Positions 43,412-53,525 of a stretch of DNA of 64,000 bases are shown here, one piece after another. The stretch comes from an uncultured Clostridia bacterium (GTDB lineage: Bacteria; Bacillota; Clostridia; Christensenellales; Borkfalkiaceae). The DNA is taken from contig CALVIN010000003.1 of NCBI GenBank assembly GCA_944330115.1, positions 186,001 through 250,000 on the forward strand, given 5' to 3'. Numbering within the stretch: the stretch's first letter is position 1; each line of letters starts with the position of its first letter. A program made the translations under genes and the position numbers. The notes under the pieces are model-generated. The model was given only the letters and a program-made list of their open reading frames with translations. It did not search any database and was not told where the DNA came from.

Positions 43412-43441
43412 ATTATACAATCAAATTTAAAGTTTAGTCAA
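43412..43441 (-). promoter_or_regulatory. Predicted promoter of the rpmH operon
   Basis: Minus-strand TTGACT, 18-bp spacer, TATAAT; leader about 150 nt before rpmH. Confidence 0.7.
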
Positions 43442-43469
43442 GCGTTATTGCCCCGAATTTGCCGTTAAA

Positions 43470-44573
43470 TCAGCCGTTTGACGACGTTCTTACCGGCAGA
43501 ATGAGGTATAATACGTCTTTATTTTCGGCATTGCAGCAGATGAAGGGCTGCACGCCGCTGTTGAAGGAGAGCGTTACGGTGTCCTCTTCGAGCGCGCCTA
43601 TCGCCTCGGTGATGAACTTCGAGTTCATGGCGATCCTCACGTCCTTGCCCTCCACTTCGGCCTTTACCGGCTCCTGCACGTTGCCTATCTCGGAGTTGGA
43701 GGATATCTCTATCCTGCCCGCGGAAATATCGAAGATAATAAGGCTGTTTTTATCGGAGCGGACGAGAATGGCCGCCCTCTCTATGCTGTTTTTGAGCGCG
43801 TTTTTATCCACAGTGACCACCGTGGAGAAGGTGCGGGGTATAATGTTTTCCTTCTTTATAAATTCGCCGCCGTACAGCCTGGAGGTGAGCACGGTGTCGT
43901 CGACGGAGACGAGTATCATGCCCCTCGCCACGAACACCTCGGTCTCGCCTTCGGCGGGGATCATCTTCTCTATCTCGTTGAGCGTGCGCGCCGGGCAGAT
44001 TATATCCAGATCGGCGGTGGCCGAAGTAACGGGCGCCGTGATGGTCGCCAGCCTGAAGCCGTCGAGCGCGGTGACGCACACCTTGCCGTCGGAGATCAGA
44101 AACTGGCAGCCCTTCAGATTGGGGCGCGAATCGTCGGTGGCACAACAAAATGAAGTGGCATTTATGACTTTTTTGAGGTCTTCAGCCTTCATTTTGAAGG
44201 AATTTTCGCTTATATCCGTGCTTATCTTGGGGAAGTCCTCGGCGGAGAGCGTCTGCAGCTCCGACTGGGAGTCGGCATATATTATCTCCATGCGGTTGCC
44301 GTCTACCGAGAGCGTTATCTGCACGTCCTCGAGCTTTTTGATGAAGTCGGAAAAATATCTGCCGGGGACGCAGGTCTCGCCCTCCTCATATACCTCCGCC
44401 TTTACAGTCTTCTGAATGGATATTTCGCCGTCGGTGGCGGAAAGGGTGAGCCCGTCGTTGTGCGCGGTAAGTTTGATGCACTCCAAAAGGGGCACGGTGG
44501 TGCGCACGGCGCAGGCCTTTACCACCTTTAACACGGCCTCCGACAGGTTGATTCCTTCGCAAACAACTTTCAT
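43470..44573 (-). CDS. dnaN: DNA polymerase III beta sliding clamp
   Basis: 367 aa, three-domain clamp: MKVVCEGINLSEAVLKVVKACAVRTTVPLLECIKL.., the central FSSNSEIGN-like motif here IEISSNSEIGNVQEPV, and the C-terminal hydrophobic-pocket end YLILPVRT. Forms the ring that holds polymerase on DNA. It points towards rpmH on the minus strand with no dnaA between, which is not the usual dnaA-dnaN operon. Confidence 0.97.
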   Translation of the reverse strand: MKVVCEGINLSEAVLKVVKACAVRTTVPLLECIKLTAHNDGLTLSATDGEISIQKTVKAEVYEEGETCVPGRYFSDFIKKLEDVQITLSVDGNRMEIIYADSQSELQTLSAEDFPKISTDISENSFKMKAEDLKKVINATSFCCATDDSRPNLKGCQFLISDGKVCVTALDGFRLATITAPVTSATADLDIICPARTLNEIEKMIPAEGETEVFVARGMILVSVDDTVLTSRLYGGEFIKKENIIPRTFSTVVTVDKNALKNSIERAAILVRSDKNSLIIFDISAGRIEISSNSEIGNVQEPVKAEVEGKDVRIAMNSKFITEAIGALEEDTVTLSFNSGVQPFICCNAENKDVLYLILPVRTSSNG

Positions 44574-44978
44574 ATCGTCCCTCTCACTTTCAGTTAATTA
44601 TATTAAAAGATTTATATAGTAATAGTATTATTAGGGGGCTGTGGAAATATGGATAACTCCGTTTATCCACTCCCCAAAACTGCGTTTACAGCAATATAAT
44701 AGCAAATGCGGCGGCAAAAAGCAAGTAAATGAGCTTTTTTTAAAGGTGTTAATAACTTAAAATTTTGGGTGGATAACCGTGTAGATAACTTGTTGATAAA
44801 CTTTTGCCGCGGTGGATAAAATTTACCCTCTCAACCTGCCGTTTTTTTGAAAAAATTTGTGAAAAAAACCTTGATTAAGCAAAATTTTTGAGGTTATCCA
44901 CATTTCAATAGCCGTGTTGAAAAAGTTTTATACAATTTCACCTGCGGCCGTTACGGCGCAAAAAATGGCCGTTTTGGG
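44574..44978. other. Origin-type intergenic region with DnaA boxes
   Basis: AT-rich, gene-free. Perfect DnaA box TTATCCACA at 44894-44902. One-mismatch boxes are TTATCCACT 44663-44671 and, on the other strand, GGTGGATAA at 44768-44776 and 44811-44819. Related TAGATAAC and TTGATAAA words lie near them. It separates minus-strand dnaN from plus-strand rsmG, exactly where the strand bias of the genes switches. Candidate oriC or part of it. Confidence 0.7.
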
Positions 44979-45007
44979 TTGAAAAGGCGGCAAAAAAGTG
45001 GTATAAT
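44979..45007 (+). promoter_or_regulatory. Predicted promoter of rsmG-ypsA
   Basis: TTGAAA, 17-bp spacer, TATAAT (45002-45007). Confidence 0.65.
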
Positions 45008-45061
45008 CTTAAAGACGAAAAAATTTTTTCAACAAAGTTATCAACTTTTTGGAGCGGAAAA

Positions 45062-45739
45062 TTGCTTTTTAAGGACGATTTTACACCTCCTCCCGGAGCG
45101 GAGGAGCGGCTCAACAGATTTTACGAAGTGTTGACAGATTATAACGAGAAGGTAAACTTAACTTCCATAACCGGGCGCGAGGACTTCTTCACAAAGCACA
45201 TCTGGGACAGTGTTGCAGGGCAAAAATATTTTGCCGCGGGCGCGAACGCCGTCGAAGTAGGCTCGGGCGGGGGCTTCCCCTCCCTTCCACTCAAAATTTG
45301 CCGCTCCGACCTGAAGTTTACCCTCATCGAGAGCGTGGCAAAAAAGTGCGCCTTTTTGCGGTATGCCGCCGAGGAACTCGGGCTTTCCGACGTAAAAGTT
45401 GTAAATATGCGCGCCGAGGAGGCCGGCAGGGGCGATCTGCGCGAAAAATTCGACGTATGCTGCGCCCGCGCCGTGGCGCGGCTGAACACGCTGCTCGAAT
45501 ATTGCGCTCCGTTAGTCAAAGTCGGCGGGCTGTTCGTCGCATACAAGGGCGAGGCCGGCGAGGAGATCGAAGAGGCAAAACATGCCGAAAAGGTGCTGGG
45601 CATGCAGCTTGTTTCGGCGGAAAAATACAATTTGCCGGGCGACGCAGGCGCGCGCACGCTGGCGGTATATAAAAAAACAGCCCCCACTCCCGCAAGATAT
45701 CCGCGCGGGCAGGGCAAAGAGAGGAAACAGCCGCTGTGA
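45062..45739 (+). CDS. rsmG: 16S rRNA (guanine-527-N7) methyltransferase
   Basis: 225 aa. SAM-dependent: NAVEVGSGGGFPSLPLKI is motif I, preceded by KVNLTSITGREDFFTKHIWDS and followed by LIESVAKKCAFLRYAAEELGL. Methylates G527 of 16S rRNA. The start is TTG at 45062 with GGAGCG upstream. Normally it follows mnmG; here mnmE and mnmG are absent and it borders the origin. Confidence 0.95.
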   Translation: MLFKDDFTPPPGAEERLNRFYEVLTDYNEKVNLTSITGREDFFTKHIWDSVAGQKYFAAGANAVEVGSGGGFPSLPLKICRSDLKFTLIESVAKKCAFLRYAAEELGLSDVKVVNMRAEEAGRGDLREKFDVCCARAVARLNTLLEYCAPLVKVGGLFVAYKGEAGEEIEEAKHAEKVLGMQLVSAEKYNLPGDAGARTLAVYKKTAPTPARYPRGQGKERKQPL

Positions 45740-46188
45740 GAGAGAACGCTTGCGCCTTCACCGGGCACAGAGAACTTGGCGGCGACTTCGACGTGCAACT
45801 TTTGGAGCGCGTCGTCGAAAGGCTGGCAAAAACGGGCACCGTCACATTTTTATGCGGCATGGCGCGGGGATTCGATCTCGTTGCGGCCGAGGTTACACTT
45901 AAATTTAAGTTGAAGTATAATTTAAAACTTGTGGCGTGCGTACCTTACGAGGGGCAGGCCGACTATTTTTCTGCGTCCGACAAGGAGCGCTATGAAAATA
46001 TAATGGCTCATTGCGACGAAAAGCGCGTCTTTGCCGAAAGTTACAACAGATATTGCATGTTCGCGCGCGACAGATACATGGCTGAAAATTGCTCGGTGAT
46101 GGTGTGCTATCTCAGAAAGACTAGCGGCGGGACGTATTATACGGTAAACTGCGCCAAAAAGCTGGGCGTGAAGGTCATCGAACTGTAA
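45736..46188 (+). CDS. YpsA-like SLOG-family protein (DUF1273)
   Basis: 150 aa. Rossmann-like SLOG fold: CAFTGHRELGGDF at the N-terminus, FLCGMARGFDLVAAE (glycine-rich ligand loop), LVACVPYEGQADYFSASDKERYENI, and MVCYLRKTSGGTYYTVNCAKK. YpsA affects cell division in Bacillus; SLOG proteins are thought to bind nucleotide-like ligands. GTG start overlapping the rsmG stop by 4 bp, so the two are coupled. Confidence 0.85.
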   Translation: MRENACAFTGHRELGGDFDVQLLERVVERLAKTGTVTFLCGMARGFDLVAAEVTLKFKLKYNLKLVACVPYEGQADYFSASDKERYENIMAHCDEKRVFAESYNRYCMFARDRYMAENCSVMVCYLRKTSGGTYYTVNCAKKLGVKVIEL

Positions 46189-47498
46189 ATTTTGCCTTAT
46201 TTGCGGCATATATGCGGATATCTGCGGCATATTCAGGCAATTTTTGTAGAAATGAAGCTCCGCGGCGCGAAAAATGTTTAATGTGAAACATTTGCCATAG
46301 TTTAAGATATTTTAAGCAAAAGGGCGCCGCATAATGGCGCTTTTATTGTGCTTTTTATATTAAAAAAATGAAACTTTGTGGAGCTCAATAACGAGGTCTG
46401 ATTAGTAAATATTTGATTGCGGCGAGAAGCTTTCCCCTCGTCTCCCCTTCAGGGGAGGTGGCTTTGCCGCAGCATCGGCAAGGTACAGCCGGAAGGGTTT
46501 ATGTGATCCGCGAACTGCATTTATTATAAAACACGTTCCCTTCAGCACAAATATTGAATATTTTGCATATAGTCGGGACTTTATTTTTAAATTACTGCAA
46601 CTTTTTAAGCAAATAGCCGTCTTTCGCCTGCAACTCAATTAAAGTTAAATTTAAGTTATAGTTTTATAATTAGGCATCGTGTAATTGCCGTCAAAATGCC
46701 GGTAATTCGGCCATATATCGGGGCGTTTTAATAATTTTATGTGATTTTGCGGCTGCTGCTCCCGCCGCTTAACATAATGATCGGCCTTCCTTCATGAATG
46801 AAAATATATTTCCCTAACAATTCCTCCTCTCCTCATAACGGCCTTTGCCGTTTTAAGTCTTGAATTTACTTTTGAAGTTAAATTAAACTTATATAATGGA
46901 ACGGCTTAACACCATAAAACTGCGTATAGTGCTCAGTTTTCAACGGCGGAATTTGTGAATTTGTTAATATTGTTAATTTAATTGAGCCTAATATATGCCA
47001 AAATTATTACAAAATAGTAAATTTAATTTATCCGATTTTATCATAAATGTTCAGAAATTTTGTTGTAAAATTTCATTTTGCGCCTTAAAGGTGCTTTTTC
47101 AGGCTAATATGTGGATATCTCGGTGCATAACCGCAAATATTTACCTGATTTTTTGCTTAAAATCTGCTGATTGACCCGCATATATGGCCGATTTAATCGG
47201 AGTTTTCAACATTTCCACAGTGTTATCCACATTTGGTGAATTACTAAAATCTATTCCTTTTGAGCAGGCGCAGCGCTCTGCTTCATTCAGCCTGCATACC
47301 AACGGAATTTTATTGGCAAAAATTTAAATTGGTGCCGCAATATGCCCGATCTGACGGCAATTTTGCATATATATGAAGAAATTATAAGTATGCCGCCGGT
47401 AACTCGCCTTTAAACATACCTACTCTCTGCCGCCATGCGGGATCTGGCTGCGTAGAAAAAATAAATTGTCCTTTGCAAAATAACTATTCGTAAAATAT
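46189..47498. other. 1.3 kb intergenic region with DnaA box and repeats
   Basis: No credible gene. It contains two GCGGCATAT-type palindrome copies (about 46201-46235), a parS-like site (46275-46290), one CTCCCCTTCAGGGGAGG repeat with its GGAAGGGTTT tail (46434-46500), and a TGTGGATAT near-box (47110-47118). It also holds a perfect DnaA box TTATCCACA (47223-47231) and another palindrome copy (about 47329-47350). The rest is AT-rich. Probably part of a broad origin region. Confidence 0.6.
46275..46290. promoter_or_regulatory. parS-like site (2 mismatches)
   Basis: TGTTTAATGTGAAACA, compared with TGTTNCACGTGAAACA, the ParB-binding consensus. One of five such sites near parAB. Confidence 0.45.
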
Positions 47499-48083
47499 TT
47501 ACGCCTGCTTCTGGTCAAAGTCTGAGAGCGCATTGTTTGCTATGTCGTCGCAGATATACGTGGCGACGCCCTCGGCAATAATATTTGCCATGCGGTAGAC
47601 GATATTCAGGCGCGTTGAGGACAAAATCGAGAAGTTAAACACGGACTTTTCGGCAACGATGCCGAGAATGGATATATCCCCCACTTTGCCAAGCTTTTTG
47701 TTCGTGCCGCTCCCCGGCTTTACGCCGTGTCCTGCAATTTTGATAAGGCCGATATCGCCTGCCGCTCCGACCGCCGCATCTATGGCGATAAGCGGACTGT
47801 TCGGGTGCGTGCTTCTCACAAATTTATCGATATACCTGATCTCATGCGCTGTTATCGGCTTTTGCAGCGTGCCGTAGATGTAGCAGTTTGTGAGCCGCAG
47901 TTTTTCTTTGAGCAAAGTGCCGACCAACGGGCCGAGACTGTCACCCACCGAAAGATCGCTGCCGATGCATACAATAGCGGGAGTGGAGTGGGGCATTGTT
48001 ATCAGTTTTTTGAGCGCGATCACCGTCCCGCTCGGCGCAAGGCTGTTGTATAGGTTGAAGCAATATTCTGTATTCATCGGCAT
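47499..48083 (-). CDS. yyaC: YyaC-family sporulation protein (DUF1256)
   Basis: About 194 aa. Core motifs IVCIGSDLSVGDSLGPLVGTLLKEK, YIYGTLQKPITAHEI, IAIDAAVGAAGDIGLIKI and KPGSGTNKKLGKVGDISILG are those of the YyaC/GPR-like peptidase-fold family, made in the forespore or mother cell of endospore formers. Start uncertain: ATG at 48083 or a TTG at 48104; neither has a strong ribosome site. In Bacillus, yyaC also lies close to parAB and the origin. Confidence 0.88.
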   Translation of the reverse strand: MPMNTEYCFNLYNSLAPSGTVIALKKLITMPHSTPAIVCIGSDLSVGDSLGPLVGTLLKEKLRLTNCYIYGTLQKPITAHEIRYIDKFVRSTHPNSPLIAIDAAVGAAGDIGLIKIAGHGVKPGSGTNKKLGKVGDISILGIVAEKSVFNFSILSSTRLNIVYRMANIIAEGVATYICDDIANNALSDFDQKQA

Positions 48084-49420
48084 TTTTACGCTAAAATACT
48101 TCAATTTTCGGCTTATTTTAATCCTCAGATTTTAAGTTTTAGCGAGGTTCTCCTTTATAAATTTTGGTATGATTTTTGCCGAAATTTTGCGTTTTTATAC
48201 CTGATTTTGTTAAGTTTTATTGATACTTATAACAAGTATGTTACTCATCTAATGCAATGTTATATATGCAAAATATGTCTGAATATGCCATATTTTGCAT
48301 AGTTATATTGTAATTTACGGTTTGATTTTTACTTAACTGTAATTTTTGCGAGTTTACGGATAGTTAGCTGCCGTTTTTGCCGCTTTCAAGCCATGTAGAT
48401 TGCATTTTTTATGTGTGCAGCCAGGTTGCAGTTATTGCGTCGTCTGCCTGCCATAATGCCGTATTTGCGGGCTGTTTTGCTCATTTATGGCGTATTTGGT
48501 CTGCTTGTATGGTCTGGGGCTTAGCTCTCAATTTTCACGCTTCCTGGCATTTTAAGCCGTTATTCTTTAATGCAAGCTCTGCCTTTTATCTGGTCATTTC
48601 AGGCCTTTCAGGCAGAATTATATGCCGTTGCGTGTTTTTTATGGGTATTTTATTCTGTATGAGCGGCTCGTATCGTTCCCGGGTTCACTATGGCTTTTAT
48701 GGAAAGATCCAGATAGGCGAAGTTCATCACTTTTATATGTTATGCCTCGGAATATGGGTATATTTGGTGCATTGTCCGTCATCCGGCAATTTTGCTTTGT
48801 ATTATATATCCGTTTTGAGGTAGTGGAGGGGGAGGTTGTCAACAATTTCGTTGTTGATATGTGGATAACTTTTTAACATTTATACCGTTGAATTGTCAAC
48901 AACTCGGGCTTTTCGGGGTTGTTTTGCACATAACTTTTAGCAGTTTTCAAAAAAGTTATCCACATTTTTGTATCGCTTTAACTGTTGTTTTATTCGTCCT
49001 CGTAAGACTTAATTTTTCTTTGCGCCACATAAAATTGCTGGCGCAAAACGCATTTAATACATAAATTTTGTGTCTGCGCCCATAGATTTTTTTAATTTTA
49101 TTCTGCTGCCGGATTTGAGTCTATTTGCCGGATCACTTCGCATTTTTTATAAAATACTGTCAAAATTCAAAAACTTTATCCACAATTATACAATTGTTTT
49201 GGTTAGTTTATCAACAATTCAACCTGATGCCTGCTAACTGCTGCGCTACATACCTTGTTCTATCCTGCTCAGATAGATGGGGTGGAGGGGGAGGAATAAG
49301 GTTATGCTTGCCTGCACTTGTTTTATATTCGTTTTAACTATGTTGTAATCGGATAAAATTGCGTCTGTAACCGGGCCTCTGTTCCATTTATCAGCGTCGA
49401 GGAAGATTTTTTGCGTTTTG

Positions 49421-49436
49421 TGTTTCACGTGGAACA
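49421..49436. promoter_or_regulatory. parS site
   Basis: TGTTTCACGTGGAACA, one mismatch to the ParB-binding consensus TGTTTCACGTGAAACA. Confidence 0.8.
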
Positions 49437-49462
49437 TTTCAAAGCGAAAAAAATCTGGAAAA

Positions 49463-49478
49463 TGTTTCCCGTGAAACA
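49463..49478. promoter_or_regulatory. parS site
   Basis: TGTTTCCCGTGAAACA, one mismatch to consensus, 26 bp after the previous site, so a closely spaced pair. Confidence 0.8.
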
Positions 49479-50424
49479 CAATTTTTGCCAAAAATTCCAT
49501 AAGCGCAATCAATTTTATCCGCCCAAAATCGAATTTTACGAAGTGTTTTTCTCCGTTTAAAGGCCTGTGATAACACTATAAAATTTGAGTGAAGTGCATC
49601 TAAAATATCGCCAAATACTTGAAAAACTTGCAACAATATGCTAAAATTATAATCAAGCAGTAATATTATATCTATATAGTCGCGCATTGCTGCTTAGCGC
49701 TATCAAATTTTTGTGGCGCTATCTATATTATTGCGCCATGGAAGCGCCGTTTCTGCGGCAACTTCAGTCAAAATTTTAGCGTCGTATCGGCGCTATATTA
49801 GCTGAAATTTGCAAGCCTTTATCATATAAGAACGGCCGCCTTTGGTGGCGGTGGTCGGTCTGCATTTGGCCTATGCTTCGGCCGTGTTTGGCTGTTCCCG
49901 GGGCTCTGTAAGCCGCGTTGCATCTTTGTATAGCGGGCAGATTTTGACCCGCTGAGGCAGAATTATTAGAGCAAAATACAAGATTTTACGCCTTATTCTG
50001 TGTGAGAGGCTTAAAATCGGCTTTCTGTGTTCGCCCTGAATTGGCCCTTAAAGGCCCAAAATTTGCTCTGTAACGCCTGCTGTCGGCCAACGTGCAGTTG
50101 TGTTCGGGCAGCCGGCTTGTGGCGGCGTTTTTACGGCCATTAAGGCCCCGTTGCCGTGCCTACGCTCGGTTTTCTGTTAGGGCTCTGCTGCCTCTCGGAA
50201 AGCATTAAACGGCTCTGGGCTTTAATAGCGGTTCATTATCGGCAAATGCCTTACAATGGCAAATATGGCCGCTCTGTGCGGCGTAAGGCCGCTTACAGCC
50301 AAATTATAAGATAAGCCCGCAAGGGCGCCTATATTAGACTGAGAGCTGCTAAAAAGGCCGTAACTTTGTCCAACTATTGCCAAAGGCAAATATGCGGTCA
50401 GACAGGGTCTGTATGCGCAATTTT

Positions 50425-50453
50425 TTTACGCGCGCGCGACATAATAATATAAT
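50425..50453 (+). promoter_or_regulatory. Predicted promoter of ftsH
   Basis: TTTACG, 17-bp spacer, TATAAT (50448-50453); leader about 135 nt. Confidence 0.5.
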
Positions 50454-50593
50454 AAGGGAGTTATTGCGGCGCATTTTGCGCCCATTAAACCGCCTGGCGC
50501 AAAGCTAAATCTTCTGCGGGCAGAGCAAGAGAGCGCTGCGCCAAGCCAAATAATGCAAAATTTTTGGAAGAATTCTTCCCAAAGGAGCTTAAT

Positions 50594-52579
50594 TTGAGTA
50601 AGAAAAGCAAAATTATCATGTGGGTGATCATTGCGCTGCTCGTGATTGCGGTCATCGTGGTGGTCATCGTCACCAGTCTCGACAGAGGTACTCAGCTCAA
50701 TGATCTCACGAAATTTGATAAGTACGTCGAGAACTACAGCTACGCCCAAAAGAATGACGGCGAAGTGGTGGTGGAGGGGCAAAATGTCGCGCTCGATACT
50801 GACGGTGACGGCAGCTTTGAAACGACTGTGCCCGCAAGCGAGGTGATCACGCGCGTTGAAATAAATCAGTATGCGCTCACCGGCTACGCTGCGAGCGGCA
50901 CGGTATATTCGCTCTACGGCGCGTCGCTCTACGGTTCCGAGGCGCTCAGCGAAAACGGCATAGTTGCCCGCTGGATGAACTATGGCGTACAGATCGAATA
51001 CGCCAACCCCAACTCGGGCAGCTATTGGTCGTCGATAATAACCGTCGGCGGGCTGGTGCTGCTGTGCGTGGTGTTCTGGCTGATCATCCGCTCCACCGCG
51101 GGCGGCACGGGGCGCACGATGTCGTTTGCAAAGAGCAAGGCGCGGATATCCACTAACATAAAGGTGCGCTTCACCGATGTGGCGGGCGCCGAGGAAGAAA
51201 AGCTGGAGCTTGCCGAAGTAGTTGAGTTCTTAAAGCAGCCCAAAAAGTTCTCCGACCTGGGCGCAAGGATACCTAAGGGCGTGCTGCTCGTAGGCCCTCC
51301 CGGAACGGGTAAAACGCTGTTTGCAAAGGCAGTCGCCGGCGAAGCGGGCGTACCCTTCTTCTCGGTATCCGGTTCCGACTTCGTCGAGATGTATGTAGGC
51401 GTGGGTGCATCGCGTGTGCGCGACCTCTTCGATATGGCAAAGAAAAACCAGCCCTGCATAATCTTCGTAGACGAGATAGACGCGGTCGGCAGGCACAGGG
51501 GCGCAGGTCTCGGCGGCGGCAACGACGAGCGCGAGCAGACGCTCAACCAGATACTCGTTCAGATGGACGGCTTCGAATCTAACGAGGGCGTCATCGTAAT
51601 GGCGGCGACCAACCGCGCAGATATACTCGACCCCGCGCTGATGCGTCCGGGCAGGTTTGACAGACAGATTTACGTAAATTTACCCGACGTACGCGGCAGG
51701 GAGCAGATACTCAAAGTGCATGCCCGCAACAAACCGCTCTCGCCCGACGTCAACTTCAAGACCATTGCAAGAATTACGAGCGGCTTTTCGGGTGCAGACC
51801 TTGCCAACCTTTTGAACGAGGCCGCAATACTTGCCGCAAGGGCAAACAAGAAGTTTATCGGCAATCAGGAGCTCTATGAGGGCGTAAATAAGGTGCTCAT
51901 GGGTCCCCAGAAGAAGAGCAGGATAGTCACCGAGAGCGACAAGAGGATAACCGCCTATCACGAGGCCGGCCACGCCATCGTCGCCCGCAAGTGCAAGCAC
52001 TGCGATCCCGTACAGGAAGTTTCGATAATTCCCCGCGGCAACGCGGCCGGCTACACCATGACCCGCCCCGACAACGATGATTCGCATATGTCGCGCGAGA
52101 AGATAAAGGACTTTATCTGCATGGCACTCGGCGGCAGAGCGGCGGAGGAGCTTGTTATAAAGGATATTACCACGGGCGCGTCGAACGACTTGGAGCGCGT
52201 TACCGAAATGGCTAAAAAGATGGTGACCGAATGGGGTATGTCGGAAAAGCTGGGCCTTATGACCTACGGCAGCAACTCCCAGACGGTGTTCCTCGGCAAG
52301 GATATGGAGACGCACAATACCTACAGCGAAGAGACCGCAAAGCTCATCGACGAGGAGATGCACTCCATAATCAACACCGCGCACGACCGCGCTGTGAATA
52401 TCCTCACTGAAAACCGCGCCGTGCTCGACAACATGGCGAGGGTGCTCATCGAAAAGGAGACCATCTACGCAGAGGAAGTTGACCTTCTGATGGAGGGCAA
52501 GAGCTACACCGAAGTTATTGATTTCATGAACGAGCAGGATTCTTCGAGAGCGGAAAATCCATTTAAGAGATACGAGTGA
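50594..52579 (+). CDS. ftsH: ATP-dependent zinc metalloprotease FtsH
   Basis: About 661 aa. Two membrane helices ([41 protein letters not shown]) flank an extracytoplasmic domain. Then AAA+ domain: Walker A GPPGTGKT, Walker [30 protein letters not shown]. Protease domain: zinc motif HEAGH. It degrades misfolded membrane proteins and regulators. Start taken as TTG at 50594 because AAAGGAG precedes it; a TTG at 50564 has none. First gene right of the origin segment. Confidence 0.96.
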   Translation: MSKKSKIIMWVIIALLVIAVIVVVIVTSLDRGTQLNDLTKFDKYVENYSYAQKNDGEVVVEGQNVALDTDGDGSFETTVPASEVITRVEINQYALTGYAASGTVYSLYGASLYGSEALSENGIVARWMNYGVQIEYANPNSGSYWSSIITVGGLVLLCVVFWLIIRSTAGGTGRTMSFAKSKARISTNIKVRFTDVAGAEEEKLELAEVVEFLKQPKKFSDLGARIPKGVLLVGPPGTGKTLFAKAVAGEAGVPFFSVSGSDFVEMYVGVGASRVRDLFDMAKKNQPCIIFVDEIDAVGRHRGAGLGGGNDEREQTLNQILVQMDGFESNEGVIVMAATNRADILDPALMRPGRFDRQIYVNLPDVRGREQILKVHARNKPLSPDVNFKTIARITSGFSGADLANLLNEAAILAARANKKFIGNQELYEGVNKVLMGPQKKSRIVTESDKRITAYHEAGHAIVARKCKHCDPVQEVSIIPRGNAAGYTMTRPDNDDSHMSREKIKDFICMALGGRAAEELVIKDITTGASNDLERVTEMAKKMVTEWGMSEKLGLMTYGSNSQTVFLGKDMETHNTYSEETAKLIDEEMHSIINTAHDRAVNILTENRAVLDNMARVLIEKETIYAEEVDLLMEGKSYTEVIDFMNEQDSSRAENPFKRYE

Positions 52580-52597
52580 TGTCGTATGCGGCGGAAG

Positions 52598-52613
52598 TGT
52601 TTCACATGAAACA
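52598..52613. promoter_or_regulatory. parS site between ftsH and parA
   Basis: TGTTTCACATGAAACA, one mismatch to consensus and itself a perfect palindrome around CATG. Located 28 bp before parA. Confidence 0.8.
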
Positions 52614-52640
52614 TTTTCGCCGCCTTAAAACGGGGGTAAT

Positions 52641-53402
52641 ATGGCTAAAGTAGTTTCGTTTACAAACAAAAAGGGCGGCGTCGGCAAAACGACGACTGTT
52701 GTAAATATGGCTGCATACTGTGCCGACTTCGGTAAGCGCATGCTGCTCATTGACCTCGATTCGCAGGGCAATGCAACTACTGGCATGGGCTTTTCGAAGA
52801 GCGCGCTCAAAAAATCGGTATATAATGTGCTCATTGAGGACGAAAAGGTTTCGGCAAATATCCTGCCAACGCAGGTGCCGCTTTTAGACATACTTCCCGC
52901 CAACGTCGATTTGACGGGGGCGGAGGTGGAGCTTGTGTATAAGCGCAACCGCGACCGTATTTTAAAGACTGGACTCGAAGAGGTGAAGGACAAGTATGAT
53001 TACATATTTATCGACTGCCCGCCGTCGCTCGGGCTGCTCACGATAAACGCCTGGGCGGCTTCCGATTCGCTGATAATCCCGCTGCAGAGCGAGTATTACG
53101 CCCTGGAGGGCGTCAGCCAGCTGATGAACACCATATCGATGGTGAAGCAGCACCTCAACCCGCAGCTGACTATCGAGGGCGTGGTGATAACCATGTACGG
53201 CGGCAGGGCGACGGTATCAAAGCAGATCGCCGCCGAGATAAAGAAGTTCTTTAAAAATAAGTTATACGAAATAATAATACCGCGCAACGTGCGCCTTTCG
53301 GAGGCGCCCAGCCACGGTAAACCGATACTTCTGCACGATCCAAAGTGCATAGGCGCGCGTGCATATAAGGCGCTGACCGAAGAATTTTTATCAAAGCAGT
53401 AA
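52641..53402 (+). CDS. parA: Chromosome-partitioning ATPase ParA (Soj)
   Basis: 253 aa. Deviant Walker A KKGGVGKTTT (residues 9-18), switch motif LLIDLDSQGNATTG, Walker B YIFIDCPPSLG. ParA dimers bind DNA nonspecifically and drive origin segregation with ParB; in Firmicutes it also influences DnaA and sporulation. Directly upstream of parB and downstream of a parS site. Confidence 0.97.
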   Translation: MAKVVSFTNKKGGVGKTTTVVNMAAYCADFGKRMLLIDLDSQGNATTGMGFSKSALKKSVYNVLIEDEKVSANILPTQVPLLDILPANVDLTGAEVELVYKRNRDRILKTGLEEVKDKYDYIFIDCPPSLGLLTINAWAASDSLIIPLQSEYYALEGVSQLMNTISMVKQHLNPQLTIEGVVITMYGGRATVSKQIAAEIKKFFKNKLYEIIIPRNVRLSEAPSHGKPILLHDPKCIGARAYKALTEEFLSKQ

Positions 53403-53525
53403 ATTTAAGCTGAAGCGCCGCTGTGCGCGGCGGAATTTGGTACATATAATATAGCGGTAATATGCGGGCAAACTTCGGTGCGCCCGGGTGAATGAGCGAT
53501 TTTTAAGCAAGGAGTTTAAAAGAGT

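Larger units (their letters stand above)
48084..50593. other. 2.5 kb ORF-poor origin segment
   Basis: No convincing coding sequence on either strand. Three perfect DnaA boxes: TGTGGATAA (48860-48868), TTATCCACA (48956-48964) and TTATCCACA (49176-49184). Two parS-like sites lie at 49421 and 49463. GTGGAGGGGGAGG occurs twice (about 48823 and 49273), each near a DnaA box, with TTGTCAACAA-like words beside the first. From about 49800 to 50400 the sequence is unusually rich in GGCC and GGCTCTG words. Neither of the two intergenic repeat families common elsewhere in the window is seen here. A likely replication-origin/centromere domain. Confidence 0.65.

Noticed and set aside
48377-48823. 148-codon frame in the origin segment
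   Set aside because: Cys/Phe/Trp/His-rich with no ribosome site and no family resemblance; the region has DnaA boxes and looks non-coding.
49800-50424. tmRNA, RNase P RNA or SRP RNA in the gap before ftsH
   Set aside because: None of the diagnostic conserved sequences of these RNAs could be found on either strand.
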